Part shown: positions 44,199-53,279 of the stretch, piece after piece
Layout of the letters: each line of letters starts with the position of its first letter
Position numbering within the stretch: the stretch's first letter is position 1
Translations under genes and position numbers: made by a program
The notes under the pieces: generated by a model
What the model was told of the DNA's origin: nothing
Seen by the model: only the letters and a program-made list of their open reading frames with translations
The model's database searches: none
From: Oscillospiraceae bacterium
GTDB taxonomy: Bacteria > Bacillota > Clostridia > Oscillospirales > Acutalibacteraceae
Direction of reading: 5' to 3'
NCBI GenBank assembly: GCA_025757685.1
Contig: CP107220.1
Coordinates: 87,501 to 151,500 of the forward strand
Length of the DNA: 64,000 nt

Positions 44199-44221
44199 GG
44201 CGGGAGCAAGCCCCCGCCCTA
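44199..44221. repeat. GTAGGG-type hairpin repeat
   Basis: GGCGGGAGCAAGCCCCCGCC then CTA; a close match to 36608-36631. Confidence 0.55.
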
Positions 44222-44280
44222 TGAATAACTGCTTGAACTTCCTATCGCGGCGCGATTTCGCCGCCTGATCATCAACCCAT

Positions 44281-44310
44281 TGCCCGGCTCTGCAGAGCCG
44301 GGCTTTTTTG
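44281..44310 (+). terminator. Terminator upstream of htpG
   Basis: A perfect GCCCGGCTCT/AGAGCCGGGC stem followed by T6. Confidence 0.88.
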
Positions 44311-44350
44311 CGCCTTTTTGAGGTCAAAATGTGGATTTTTGCCCCCGGGG

Positions 44351-44378
44351 TTGACAAATAAAAAAATTGGATTATAAT
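44351..44378 (+). promoter_or_regulatory. Promoter of htpG
   Basis: TTGACA (44351-44356), 16 bp, TATAAT (44373-44378), directly before the CIRCE element. Confidence 0.85.
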
Positions 44379-44383
44379 AACAA

Positions 44384-44410
44384 TTAGCACTCGAAGCCAA
44401 AGAGTGCTAA
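44384..44410 (+). promoter_or_regulatory. CIRCE element (HrcA operator) of htpG
   Basis: TTAGCACTC, nine bases, GAGTGCTAA: a perfect CIRCE inverted repeat lying at the transcription start. It predicts HrcA repression relieved by heat or protein-folding stress. Confidence 0.95.
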
Positions 44411-44435
44411 TTCTGAAATAACAAAGGTGATTTGA

Positions 44436-46325
44436 ATGAGAAAAAAGCAATTCAAGGCAGAGTCTAAAAAGCTGCTGGATATGATGATCAACTCCATTTA
44501 TACCCATAAGGAGATCTTTTTGCGGGAGCTGATCTCCAACGCCTCCGACGCGCTGGACAAGCTGTACTTCCGCTCTTTGACGGACGACACGGTGGGTATG
44601 AACCGCAGCGATTTTCACATTCGCCTGGCGGTGGACAAGGACGCTCGCACCCTGACCGTGACAGACAACGGCATCGGTATGACCGGCGAAGAACTGGAGC
44701 AGAACCTGGGCACCATCGCCAAGTCCGGTTCCCTGAACTTTAAGCAGGAGAACGACACCAAGGCTGCCGACGATGTAGAAGTGATCGGCCAGTTCGGCGT
44801 TGGGTTCTACTCCGCCTTTATGGTGGCGGACAAGGTGACCGTGGAGTCTAAGGCCTTTGGGGCAGATACAGCCAACTGCTGGACCTCTACCGGCGCAGAC
44901 GGCTACACCTTAGAGCCTTGCGACAAGGCAGATTGCGGTACGGTGATCACCCTGCACTTGAAAGAGAACACCGAGGAAGAAAATTACGACGAGTTCCTGG
45001 AGCCGTACCGGATTCAGGGCCTGGTGAAGAAATACAGCGATTATATCCGCTATCCCATTATCATGCAGATGAGCCACCAGGTGCCGAACCCGGACAAAGA
45101 GGGCGAGACCGTGACAGAGGTGGCGGACGAGACCTTAAATTCTATGGTGCCTCTGTGGCGTAAGGCCAAAAGCGAGCTGAAGCCGGAGGACTACAATGCA
45201 TTTTACAAGCAGCGCTTTGGCGACTATGAGGACCCGGTGGATGTGATGCACTTCAAGACCGAGGGTCAAGCCACCTTTGACGCCCTGCTGTATATCCCTA
45301 AGAACCCGCCTTTTGACTACTACACCAAGGAATTTGAAAAAGGGCTGGCGCTGTACTCCAACGGTGTGCTGATTATGGAGAAGTGCCCGGATCTGCTGCC
45401 GGATCACTTTAGCTTTGTGCGCGGGCTCATTGACAGTGCAGACCTGAGCCTGAACATCTCCCGTGAGATGCTCCAGCACGATCATCAGCTGAAGATCATT
45501 GCCAAGGCCATTAACCGCAAGATCAAGAATGAGCTGACCCGCATGCTGAAGAATGAGCGGGAGAAGTACGAGGCATTCTTTAAGACCTTTGGCGTGCAGC
45601 TGAAATTCGGCGTGTATGCCAACTACGGCGCCGAGAAGGACGACCTGAAAGACCTGTTGCTGTTCAGATCCTCTGCCGGGGAGGGTATGATGACCCTGAA
45701 AGAGTATGTGGATGGTATGGCCGAGGGGCAGGATACCATTTATTATGCCTGTGGCGACACGGCGGAGAAGATCGCTTTGCTGCCCCAGACGGACGCGGTG
45801 CTGAGCAAGGGTTACCAAGTGCTGTACCTGACGGACGATGTAGATGAGTTTGCCCTGCAAATGCTCATGGAGTACGATGGCAAGAAGTTCGCTAACATTA
45901 CCAAGGACGACCTGAATTTGGAAAGCGAAGATGAAAAGAAAGCCATGGAGCAAAAGAATGCCGACGCCAAGGGTTTGCTGGACACGATGAAAGAGGCGTT
46001 GGGCGAGGAAGTCAGCGCCGTGAAATTCTCCGGCAACTTAGGCAGCCACGCAGTGTGCCTGTCGGCAGAGGGTTACCTGTCCATGGAGATGGAAAAAGTG
46101 CTCAGCAGTATGCCCGGCGGCGGCCAAGGCGCCAAGGCCCAGCTGGTGCTGGAGATCAACGATAAGCACCCGTTGGCAGAGAAGTTGTTCGCCCTGTTAA
46201 AGGACGATCCGGAAACGCTGAAGAAATACACCAAGATCCTGTACGATCAGGCGCGGCTCATCAGCGGGCTGGATGTGCAAAACCCCACAGCGCTGGCAGA
46301 CAGCATTGTGGATATGATGTTATAA
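44436..46325 (+). CDS. htpG: Hsp90-family chaperone HtpG
   Basis: A 629-aa Hsp90. The GHKL ATP-binding motifs are ELISNASDALDKL (Asn/Asp site), TVTDNGIGMT and the lid-end GQFGVGFYSAFMV. The middle domain has NISREMLQHD, with the catalytic Arg of the nearby RKIKNELTRML region, and a C-terminal dimer domain follows. Length matches bacterial HtpG. The start ATG at 44436 follows AAAGGTG; the message leader carries CIRCE. Confidence 0.96.
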   Translation: MRKKQFKAESKKLLDMMINSIYTHKEIFLRELISNASDALDKLYFRSLTDDTVGMNRSDFHIRLAVDKDARTLTVTDNGIGMTGEELEQNLGTIAKSGSLNFKQENDTKAADDVEVIGQFGVGFYSAFMVADKVTVESKAFGADTANCWTSTGADGYTLEPCDKADCGTVITLHLKENTEEENYDEFLEPYRIQGLVKKYSDYIRYPIIMQMSHQVPNPDKEGETVTEVADETLNSMVPLWRKAKSELKPEDYNAFYKQRFGDYEDPVDVMHFKTEGQATFDALLYIPKNPPFDYYTKEFEKGLALYSNGVLIMEKCPDLLPDHFSFVRGLIDSADLSLNISREMLQHDHQLKIIAKAINRKIKNELTRMLKNEREKYEAFFKTFGVQLKFGVYANYGAEKDDLKDLLLFRSSAGEGMMTLKEYVDGMAEGQDTIYYACGDTAEKIALLPQTDAVLSKGYQVLYLTDDVDEFALQMLMEYDGKKFANITKDDLNLESEDEKKAMEQKNADAKGLLDTMKEALGEEVSAVKFSGNLGSHAVCLSAEGYLSMEMEKVLSSMPGGGQGAKAQLVLEINDKHPLAEKLFALLKDDPETLKKYTKILYDQARLISGLDVQNPTALADSIVDMML

Positions 46326-46334
46326 TCCATACAA

Positions 46335-46384
46335 AAAACAAAAAACGGCACCGCTTGCAGTTGCAGGCAGTGCCGTTCTTTTTT
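46335..46384. terminator. Bidirectional terminator after htpG
   Basis: AACGGCACCGCTTGCA paired with the bulged TGCAGGCAGTGCCGTT, with A- and T-runs at the ends; it serves htpG and the convergent GH127 pseudogene. Confidence 0.8.
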
Positions 46385-46386
46385 GT

Positions 46387-48089
46387 TCAGTCTGTTGTGC
46401 GTACCCACACGGCCATTTGGTCCTCCTTACCGTTTAGTCTGCGGCAGAAGGGGATGAAACGCAGGGTGCGAGGCTCGGCTTTTGGCGGTGATATGGTGTA
46501 CAGATCATCGCTGGGTTGCAGACAGGTGCCCGCAGCCAGTAGGCAGCCGTCCCGATAGACGATAGGTGATTTGGAGTCCAAAGTAAGGGCGTGGATAGAG
46601 GGAGCACCTTGGGTCTCCAACGCATAGATCAGACCGCCCCGACTGAGCGCTACTCGCCCGGCATTGGCGCCTACCCGGGCGTTGCTGTACAGCAGCCGTA
46701 CCGTGGGGACAAAGCAAAAGCGCAGGGTGATGGGGGCAGTGATCTGCTGCACATAGTAGCCGTCCTTTGCCGTAACAGGTTGGCCGTCCAGGGTAGGACA
46801 TTTGCACCAGTCCGGTAGGCGCAGCCGCAGTCAAACCAGTTTTGGCGGCGCAACGCCTGGCGTTTGCGCTCCGGTACGGTATCGTTCAGTACACCCTCCG
46901 CCTCCAGTGGATTGGCGTAGTAGAAGTGGCAGCCGTCGGCGCTCATGGCTCCGGCAATTGTGTTCCACAAGGCAAGCTCCGCTACGGCGCCGTACGCAGC
47001 GTGCGGGTGGCAACGGTACAGCCGCTGCGCAAAGAATACCAGCCCGGCAGAGGCGCAGCTTTCCCCATACGCCAGGTCGTTCGGCAGATAATAGGCCGGG
47101 CCAAAAGCCTCGCCCACAGCCGTCTGGCCCAGTGCACCGGTCACATACAGTTTGGTGCGACACAGATCTTGCCACAGCGTTTCGCAGGCGGCTTGCAGCG
47201 CCCGGTTCCCGGTATGCTCTGCCACGGCGGCAGCCCCGGCATATAGGTACACGCCTCGCACCGCATGGCCCACGGCAGTTGTCTGTGCGGTCAGCGGGCA
47301 GTGGGCCTGGTTGTAAACATAGTCGCTGCCGTCGGTGTCAACGCCTCGTTCCCTGTCAAAAAACAGCGGTCGGGTGCCCCGCGTGCGGATAAAAAAGTCG
47401 GCTGTTTGCAAATAGTCCGCCTTGCCGGTGACCTCATACAGTTGTACCAGTGCCAGCTCTGCCAGCGGGTGGCCGGGATAGCCGGGGCGCTTTCCTTTGC
47501 CAAAGGTGCGGCAAATGCAGTCCGCTGCTCGGCAAGCAATATCCAATAGGTCCCGCTCTCCCTGCATGGTCCACCGGGCACAGGCCGCTTGGGCCAGATG
47601 GCCGAAGCAGTACAGCTCATGGTAGTCCTTTAAGTTGGTAAATCGGTTTTGCAGGCCGTTGATGGAATACAGGGTGTCCAAATAGCCGTCCGTCTCCTGG
47701 GCGGCGGCAATGATCTCCACCGCTTCCCGGCTCTTTTCAGTCAGGTACGCTCGGTTGCCGTAGGGTATGGCATAGGCGGCGGCCTCCAGCCATTTGTACA
47801 GGTCGCTGTCCTGAAACACCCATCCCATAAAGGCCTTCTCTTGGCTGTTCTTGTCATCATAATACCATTTGTCCGTGGGATAGGTGGGTCGGGGGCCACC
47901 GGCTTTTGCTGCGGCAATGGCATGAGCGGCCTTTTGGAAGTTGGCGATGCAGCTGCTCTTTGGCGCACCGGGCACCTGATCGTGCAGCACCTGCCATTGA
48001 TAGGGCAGTACGATTTCAGCTACTGTGCGGATCCGGGGCGCCCAAAAGGGGTCGGTTACGGTGATGTGTTTGGGGCTGATAGGTTTCAT
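46387..48089 (-). pseudogene. GH127-type beta-L-arabinofuranosidase, internal deletion and frameshift
   Basis: The N-terminal part (from KPISPKHITVTDPFWAPR) follows the GH127 family closely, through the tandem Tyr/His-rich barrel (YHELYCFGHLAQAACARW, GHAVRGVYLYAG) to NWFDCGC. In GH127 a CCPPN motif and over 100 residues follow. Here the frame runs into unrelated sequence and ends at 46671. In another frame (from about 46810) sequence typical of the family C-terminus resumes (GQPVTAKDGYYVQQ, then NAGRVALSRGGLIYALE) and ends at 46387. The catalytic Cys/Glu region is therefore largely lost. Start at 48089 with AAGGAG. Inactive as an arabinofuranosidase, most likely. Confidence 0.8.
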
Positions 48090-48105
48090 AAGCCTGCTCC
48101 TTGGG

Positions 48106-48142
48106 TAAAAAAATAGACCTGTCTTTGTACAGGCCTATTATA
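48106..48142 (-). terminator. Hairpin after the 108-aa gene, overlapping a promoter
   Basis: AGGCCTGT/ACAGGTCT with T7 on the minus strand. Just upstream, TTGCCG (48160-48165), 17 bp and TATAAT (48137-48142) form a promoter for the GH127 pseudogene, so its transcript would start at the hairpin. Confidence 0.6.
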
Positions 48143-48154
48143 GCATATTTTGTT

Positions 48155-48481
48155 TTAAGCGGCAATGTGGCCGGCGTTTGCAGTGGTGGTGGAAACCAGG
48201 CGGCGGGCGGTGGCGTCTTGCCGTGCCAGCTGAGCGCGGCGGCGCTGTCTGCGGGCATAGGCGGCTTTTTTGGCAGCCAATTTCTTTTCCCTGCGGGTGA
48301 TCACCAGCCCCAGCACGGTGATATACAGCACAAATTCGGCGGCGAACACCAGCTTCATTTGGGTGGGGTCCAGCCAGTCCATCAGCCGGAAGGGCAGGCT
48401 CAGCAGGGCGTAGCCCACCACCAGGGCGGTCAGACTCAGCAGGGCGGATGAGATCAGGTGTTTTACAGTGTATTTTTTCAT
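48155..48481 (-). CDS. Small two-helix membrane protein with basic tail
   Basis: A 108-aa protein with helices at about 8-32 and 42-62 and a strongly basic cytoplasmic tail (RREKKLAAKKAAYARRQRRR) that could contact nucleic acid or lipid headgroups. AAGGAGG lies before the ATG at 48481. I recognise no family. It lies downstream of the MocR-type regulator gene on the same strand with 94 bp between them. Confidence 0.65.
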   Translation of the reverse strand: MKKYTVKHLISSALLSLTALVVGYALLSLPFRLMDWLDPTQMKLVFAAEFVLYITVLGLVITRREKKLAAKKAAYARRQRRRAQLARQDATARRLVSTTTANAGHIAA

Positions 48482-48575
48482 GGCGTTGTACCTCCTTCAA
48501 ATTGCAACTTCATTGTAGCAATTCCCAAGGGTAGGCACAATGGGACTGGCAGCCAGAGTACCAAACTTGTCCCTG

Positions 48576-49880
48576 TTAGTAAATATCTTTACTTTGCTTT
48601 GCTTTTGCCGCTTCTTCCGCTTTGTAAAGGGCGGCAGCCACGGCGTGGGCGGCTTCTTCCAGCCGATCGGCAGGCACGGCAGAGGGGGAGACCACCACTA
48701 TATTTTTGCCGCTTTTCTCTTTTACAATATACAAGGCAAGTCCCGCTTGCTCAAAAGGGGCGTTGTCCGGTAGCATCGGCGTTTCAATCTGCACCTGCAG
48801 GCCGTTTTCACCCACGCGCACCGGATGGTCCGGCAGTGCCTTTGCCAGCAGGGCACACAGGGTCTTGGCTTTGCCGGTGTACAGACGGCGGATTTTTTTG
48901 GTGCGGGACTTCATATTCCCGTCCCGCAGGTAGGCGCACAGGGCAATCTGCTCCGTTTTGGACGCAGTTTGGGCAAAGGTGTCTTTCATTTGATGGTAGG
49001 CGGCGGCCAGCGCCGGGCTGAGCACCATAAAGCTGATGCGAATGCCCGGCAGCAGCAGGGCGGAGAAGGCGCCCATATACACCACATTGCCGCTGCCCAG
49101 GGCGTACAGCGAGGGGGTGGGGGTGCTGCTGTACAGAAAGTCGTTTTCAAAGTCGTCCTCGATCACCACCGCGCCGGTATCTGCCGAGTGGGCGCACAGC
49201 TCCAGCCGCCGCTGAATGGGCATCACATCACCCTGCCGGTTCATGTGGGAGGGAGATACATAGATAATGTCCGCGTCCTTGTACCGGGTGCGCACGGTGT
49301 AGCCGTGGGCGGCAAACACGGTACTGCCCTGTACAAAGCTGCCGTCCGGGAAGGACACGGTGCGTCGCCCTTTCAGCAGCACGCAGAGGATCTCCAGCAG
49401 CATTTGCACCCCGGCGCCTACCACAATATGTTCCGGCGCAGTGACCACATTGCGCCGCTCCCGCACATAGTCTGCCAAGGCGCACCGCAAGTCGTACTCT
49501 CCCTGCGGCTCGCTGTAAGTGAGCAGCCGCTGCCGCTGGCGCAAGGCACTCTTAATGTAGCGCTGCCATAGGGAGAAGTCAAAGCTGGACAGATCGGCGC
49601 TGTTGCCGGTGAGATCCAGCCGAGGCGGTGTCTGCACCTGCGGGCGGGGCATGGGAGTTGCCGGTGCCTTAGGACCTCCCGCCACAAAGTAGCCGCTTTG
49701 GGGCTTGGCGTAAATATAGCCTTCCGCCGCCAATTGAAAGTAAGCATTTTGCACGGTGGTGCGGCTGATCCGGTAAAGCTCCGCCGCCCGGCGAATAGAG
49801 GGCATCCGTTCCCCCCGGCGCAGTCGCCCGTCGGCGATCATTTCCTTAAACATGGTGTAGGCTTGGGTGTATTTTAGCAT
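48576..49880 (-). CDS. MocR-family (GntR-HTH plus aminotransferase) regulator, PdxR-like
   Basis: A 434-aa protein. Residues 1-70 form a GntR winged helix (LRRGERMPSIRRAAELYRIS then RTTVQNAYFQLAAEGYIYA). The rest is an aminotransferase fold I domain (IVVGAGVQMLLEILC, VVIEDDFENDFLYSS), with the YMGAFSALLLPGIRISFMV block where the PLP lysine usually lies. The family S-x-S-K is replaced by FSALL, so covalent PLP binding is doubtful. It diverges from a pyridoxal kinase gene with 93 bp between, the classic PdxR arrangement, so vitamin B6 control is likely. Confidence 0.82.
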   Translation of the reverse strand: MLKYTQAYTMFKEMIADGRLRRGERMPSIRRAAELYRISRTTVQNAYFQLAAEGYIYAKPQSGYFVAGGPKAPATPMPRPQVQTPPRLDLTGNSADLSSFDFSLWQRYIKSALRQRQRLLTYSEPQGEYDLRCALADYVRERRNVVTAPEHIVVGAGVQMLLEILCVLLKGRRTVSFPDGSFVQGSTVFAAHGYTVRTRYKDADIIYVSPSHMNRQGDVMPIQRRLELCAHSADTGAVVIEDDFENDFLYSSTPTPSLYALGSGNVVYMGAFSALLLPGIRISFMVLSPALAAAYHQMKDTFAQTASKTEQIALCAYLRDGNMKSRTKKIRRLYTGKAKTLCALLAKALPDHPVRVGENGLQVQIETPMLPDNAPFEQAGLALYIVKEKSGKNIVVVSPSAVPADRLEEAAHAVAAALYKAEEAAKAKQSKDIY

Positions 49881-49973
49881 AACTGTACCTTAAAAAATCA
49901 GGGCTTTTGTGTCTTTTATTCCTGTCAAAATTAGTATATACTATAAATAACAGAAAAGCAAGGGGGCGAGAAT

Positions 49974-50762
49974 TTGAAAAACTGCGTGGTCTTTAACGAC
50001 CTTTCCGGCTACGGCAACTGCTCGCTGATGGCGGCCATTCCGGTACTGACGGCTATGGGCGTGCGGGTGCACCCGGTGCCTACGGCGGTGCTTACCCGCC
50101 AAACCGGCTATGACCGTTACTCTATGGAGGATTTGACTGGCTTTATGCCCCAATTTACTGCGGACTGGCAAGAGGTACAGCCGGACGGCATCATCACCGG
50201 CTTTCTCAGCAATCCGGCCCAGGGGGACTGCATTGCGGACTTTCTGACTGTCCACCGCACGGCGGATACGCTCCTGGTGGTGGACCCGGTCATGGCGGAC
50301 GACGGCAGCCTGTACGATGGGTTTGATGAAGCACGGTGTAATGCGGTGCGCCGCCTGGCAGCACAGGCAGATGTGCTCACGCCCAATGTAAACGAACTGG
50401 CGCTGCTGTGCGGGGCGGAATATACCGAGGATCCGGCGGCGGTGCGGCAAATGGGCGCCCGCTTGGCAGAGGATCACCGGGTGGTGGCGGTCACCGGCTA
50501 TCGGCAGGGAACGGAGATCCACACCCTGGTGTTTGCAGACGGGGACTGTACAGACTTGGCAGCGCCCTTGCGCCCCGGTTCCTTTAGCGGCACCGGCGAT
50601 CTGTTTGTTTCTGTATTCACCGGCGGCTTGCTTCGTGGCCGGACGCCGGCACAGGCAGCCAAACAGGCGGTGGATTTTCTCAGCCACGCCATCGCCGTTA
50701 CCCACGGTACAGACCCCCGGGCCGGCGTAGATTTTGAAAAGATTATGGAGGATCTGTTATGA
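49974..50762 (+). CDS. pdxK: Pyridoxal/pyridoxamine kinase
   Basis: A 262-aa ribokinase-fold kinase of the PdxK/PdxY group. The N-terminal NDLSGYGNCSLMAAIPVL, the PTAVLTRQTGY substrate block, VVDPVMADDGSLYDGF, LTPNVNELALL and the anion-hole FSGTGDLFVSVFTGGLLRG are visible. It phosphorylates B6 vitamers for salvage. The start is a TTG at 49974 with AAGGGGG seven to eight bases upstream. Its stop overlaps the next ATG by four bases. Confidence 0.9.
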   Translation: MKNCVVFNDLSGYGNCSLMAAIPVLTAMGVRVHPVPTAVLTRQTGYDRYSMEDLTGFMPQFTADWQEVQPDGIITGFLSNPAQGDCIADFLTVHRTADTLLVVDPVMADDGSLYDGFDEARCNAVRRLAAQADVLTPNVNELALLCGAEYTEDPAAVRQMGARLAEDHRVVAVTGYRQGTEIHTLVFADGDCTDLAAPLRPGSFSGTGDLFVSVFTGGLLRGRTPAQAAKQAVDFLSHAIAVTHGTDPRAGVDFEKIMEDLL

Positions 50763-51268
50763 ACAAGACGGTAAAAAAAATTTCATTCACGGCGCTGTTC
50801 GCCGCCATGGTGTTCGGCCTGACCATGCTGCACATTCCCATCGGTGCCGGCGGCTATATTCATGTGGGCGACGCCATGATTTATCTCAGCGGGCTGCTGC
50901 TGGGGCCTTGGGCGTTCCTGGCTGCTTCCATCGGCGCTGCGTTTTCTGATCTTGCCAGTGGGTTTGCCACCTATGCCATTCCCTCTGCCATCATCAAATT
51001 CCTTATTGCAATTCCCTTTGTTGCATTATATAATAAGAGCAATAAATTGCTGACGGTGTGGACGGCGCTGTGCACCATTTTGTCCGGTGCCATTACTGTT
51101 GGCGGCTACTATGTGGCGGATCTGGTGCTGTACCGGGAGGGCGCCATCGCGGATATACCGGCCAATGCCATTCAGGCGGTAGGCAGCGCAGTGGTGTTTA
51201 TTGTACTGGCGCTGGCGCTGGACAAGGCCGGAATTTATAAAAGATTGAAGGGTTATCTCAATGGCTGA
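50759..51268 (+). CDS. ECF transporter S component, probably for a B6 vitamer
   Basis: A 169-aa membrane protein with six predicted helices. It has the S-component pattern FTALFAAMVFGLTMLHIPIGAGGYIHVGDAM early, followed by LLGPWAFLAASIGAAFSDL, which matches the class that includes predicted pyridoxine (PdxU2) and hydroxymethylpyrimidine transporters. Overlap with pdxK and the PdxR-like regulator argue for pyridoxine or pyridoxal as the ligand. The shared EcfA/EcfT energy module is not in the window. Confidence 0.83.
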   Translation: MNKTVKKISFTALFAAMVFGLTMLHIPIGAGGYIHVGDAMIYLSGLLLGPWAFLAASIGAAFSDLASGFATYAIPSAIIKFLIAIPFVALYNKSNKLLTVWTALCTILSGAITVGGYYVADLVLYREGAIADIPANAIQAVGSAVVFIVLALALDKAGIYKRLKGYLNG

Positions 51269-51872
51269 TATTGTTTATCGCTATTACGACGGTGTGTATC
51301 TGAATATTACAAATCAGTGCCCCTGTAACTGCGCGTTTTGCATTCGCTCTAAGGGCGACGCTGTGGGCGATGCGAAGGAAATGTGGTTTGACACGGAGCC
51401 TACCTGGGAGGAAATCAAGGCGGCGATTGACGCTTATGATTTTGCCCACACGGACGAGGCGGTGTTTTGTGGCTACGGCGAGCCTACCAATGCGCTGGAC
51501 CACCTGCTGCAAGCGGCGGATTATCTGCGCACAGTGAACCCAAAGATTCACCTGCGGCTGAATACCAACGGCCTGTCGGACTTAATTAACGGCAAGCCCA
51601 CCGCAGAGCTGCTGTGCCGTCATTTTGACAGCATTTCCGTGTCTCTCAACGAGCCTACGGCAGAGAAGTATGATAAGATTACCCGCAACTGTTACGGCGG
51701 CAAGGCGTTTGACGCCATGCTGCAGTTCACGCGGGAATGTGTGGCGCACTGCCCGGATGTGCGTATGACGGTGGTGGATGTGATTTCGCCGGAGGATATT
51801 GAGAAGTCGCGCCAAGTGTGCGAAAGCACCGGCGCCAAATTCCGTGTGCGCAGCTTTGCTGCCGGAAGATAA
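51261..51872 (+). CDS. Radical SAM protein of the TatD-associated type
   Basis: A 203-aa short radical SAM protein: YLNITNQCPCNCAFCIR carries the CxxxCxxC cluster motif (Cys20, 24, 27), then FCGYGEPTNALDHLL (GEP motif) and RLNTNGL. The small size and the DGVYLNITNQC start match the family often found beside tatD nucleases, whose substrate is unknown. It overlaps the S-component gene by eight bases, so it is translated as part of the B6 locus. No tatD gene is in view. Confidence 0.85.
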   Translation: MADIVYRYYDGVYLNITNQCPCNCAFCIRSKGDAVGDAKEMWFDTEPTWEEIKAAIDAYDFAHTDEAVFCGYGEPTNALDHLLQAADYLRTVNPKIHLRLNTNGLSDLINGKPTAELLCRHFDSISVSLNEPTAEKYDKITRNCYGGKAFDAMLQFTRECVAHCPDVRMTVVDVISPEDIEKSRQVCESTGAKFRVRSFAAGR

Positions 51873-51900
51873 AAAGGAATAACCATTCGGTTTAGCTAAA

Positions 51901-51957
51901 GTGCTGTAACGACGATTTTAACGAAAGCAGAAGTCATCGTTACGGCATTTTTAATTT
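51901..51957 (+). terminator. Terminator after the B6 locus
   Basis: TGCTGTAACGA and TCGTTACGGCA pair around a loop of about 30 bases, then TTTTT. Confidence 0.7.
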
Positions 51958-51971
51958 TTGGCAAATTTTGG

Positions 51972-52001
51972 TGTCACAATACAGGCAAAAAACGACTCTA
52001 A
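51972..52001 (+). promoter_or_regulatory. Possible ECF-sigma promoter
   Basis: TGTCAC, 15 bases, CGACTC: similar in form to ECF promoters with an AAC-type -35 and CGT-type -10. It lies about 75 bases before the surface protein gene whose cluster encodes an ECF sigma factor. Match quality is modest. Confidence 0.35.
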
Positions 52002-52073
52002 ACAGGTGAACGCCCGAAAGCGGGGCGGTTGTAACGCAAAAAAAGACAAAAGCCTGATAAGGAGTGCGTGCGT

Positions 52074-52718
52074 ATGAAAAAGACCATCGGAACAATTTTA
52101 GCGGTACTTTGTCTGGTAGCAGCATTGCTGCTGGGCAGCGCCACGGCGTTTGCGCAGACGGCCGGGCAATGGACACCCAGAGAACATCCCCAGGACACCA
52201 TCGGCTGTGTAAACGGTGCGCAAAGCGATGAGATTATTGCCCAAGCAGATCGGGACCTGGGCGGCTGCAAATTCACCTACCGCGGCAAGGGGAAACTGAC
52301 CGGATGGGAAGTGCCGTTGCTGGAGGAGGGCAAGGATTATAAAATTCTGTCGCAAAGCGGCCGCAGCATTACCATTGCGGCGTTAGACGAAGATGGCTGT
52401 CTGCCCTATATCAATGCCAAGGTGCAGCAGCCGTCTGCTGTGGCCTCTACGGCTGCGGTAACCACTTCCGGCGTGGCTGCTGTACCGCCTGCAACGAAAA
52501 GAGAAACGGAAGCGCAGACACAGATGCGCACGGAGAAACAGACGGAAAAAGCACCGCAAATGGAAGCAGGCAGCACAAAAGCAGCCACGGAAGCGGTGGA
52601 CGGCGAGAAAGAAAGCACCGCCAAGGGAAGCCGGCCGGTATTGCCTTTGGCTGCACTGGGCGCTTGTGCTTTGGCTGCGGTTGCCCTTGTACTTTGGCAA
52701 AGAAAGCGGCGCCGATAA
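52074..52718 (+). CDS. Exported surface protein with C-terminal membrane anchor
   Basis: A 214-aa protein: signal peptide (about 1-28, cleavage after TAFA), a folded part to about 120 with two cysteines (TIGCVNGA and LGGCKFTYRG) and an IgG-like GKGKLTGWEVPLLEEGKDY, then a Thr/Glu/Lys-rich stalk, and a terminal helix followed by KRRR. It lacks a clear LPxTG. AAGGAG nine bases upstream supports ATG 52074. It heads a three-gene unit with the ECF sigma and the beta-propeller protein, so it may be the sensed or induced surface component (inference). Confidence 0.68.
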   Translation: MKKTIGTILAVLCLVAALLLGSATAFAQTAGQWTPREHPQDTIGCVNGAQSDEIIAQADRDLGGCKFTYRGKGKLTGWEVPLLEEGKDYKILSQSGRSITIAALDEDGCLPYINAKVQQPSAVASTAAVTTSGVAAVPPATKRETEAQTQMRTEKQTEKAPQMEAGSTKAATEAVDGEKESTAKGSRPVLPLAALGACALAAVALVLWQRKRRR

Positions 52719-52752
52719 GAGAATAAGAAAAAGAGAAAAGGGGGATCAGTCT

Positions 52753-53265
52753 ATGACACAAGCAGAACGGGTGCGGCAGGCACAGGCCGGAGATGTAGAC
52801 GCCTTTTGCGCCTTATATACCGCATATCAGCAAAAGCTGTTTCATTATGCCTATTACAAGCTGGGCAATGTGCAGGACGCTGAGGATGTGGTGCAGGATT
52901 GTATGCTTACGGCCTTTGAACAGCTGGGTATGCTGAAAAAGCCGGAGGCGTTCGGGTCGTGGCTATTTTCCATTTTATATCACGGTTGCGCCGGTGCGAT
53001 TAAAGAGCAGATCACACGCCGCAACCAATCGGATATTGCGCAGCATGCCAACAGCCTTGCCTGTGACCAAACCGCAGCGTTTGCGAGGGTCGAGCTGCAA
53101 CAGGCGTTGGCTCTGCTTAGCGACACAGACCAAAATATTATTTTGCTGTCAGTGGTTGTTGGGCTGAAAAGCAAGGAAGTGGCAAGGATTACCGGATTAA
53201 CTGCTGTAAATGTTCGACAAAGACGAAGCAGAAGCCTGGCAAAAATGAAGCGCTATTTGTCATAA
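52753..53265 (+). CDS. ECF-type RNA polymerase sigma factor
   Basis: A 170-aa sigma-70 family protein. Region 2 is DVDAFCALYTAYQQKLFHYA with DAEDVVQDCMLTAFEQL, and region 4 is LLSDTDQNIILLSVVVGLKSKEVARI followed by NVRQRRSRSLAKM. Start at 52753 with AAAAGGGG. It begins 34 bp after the surface protein gene and is followed 14 bp later by the likely partner protein. It should direct polymerase to stress- or surface-signal genes. Confidence 0.9.
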   Translation: MTQAERVRQAQAGDVDAFCALYTAYQQKLFHYAYYKLGNVQDAEDVVQDCMLTAFEQLGMLKKPEAFGSWLFSILYHGCAGAIKEQITRRNQSDIAQHANSLACDQTAAFARVELQQALALLSDTDQNIILLSVVVGLKSKEVARITGLTAVNVRQRRSRSLAKMKRYLS

Positions 53266-53279
53266 AGGGAGTGCGTGCT

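Noticed and set aside
52068..52073. GTG start six bases upstream of the surface protein ATG, and a similar GTG at 53271
   Set aside because: Each lies only about three bases after the GGAG site; the downstream ATG has normal spacing.
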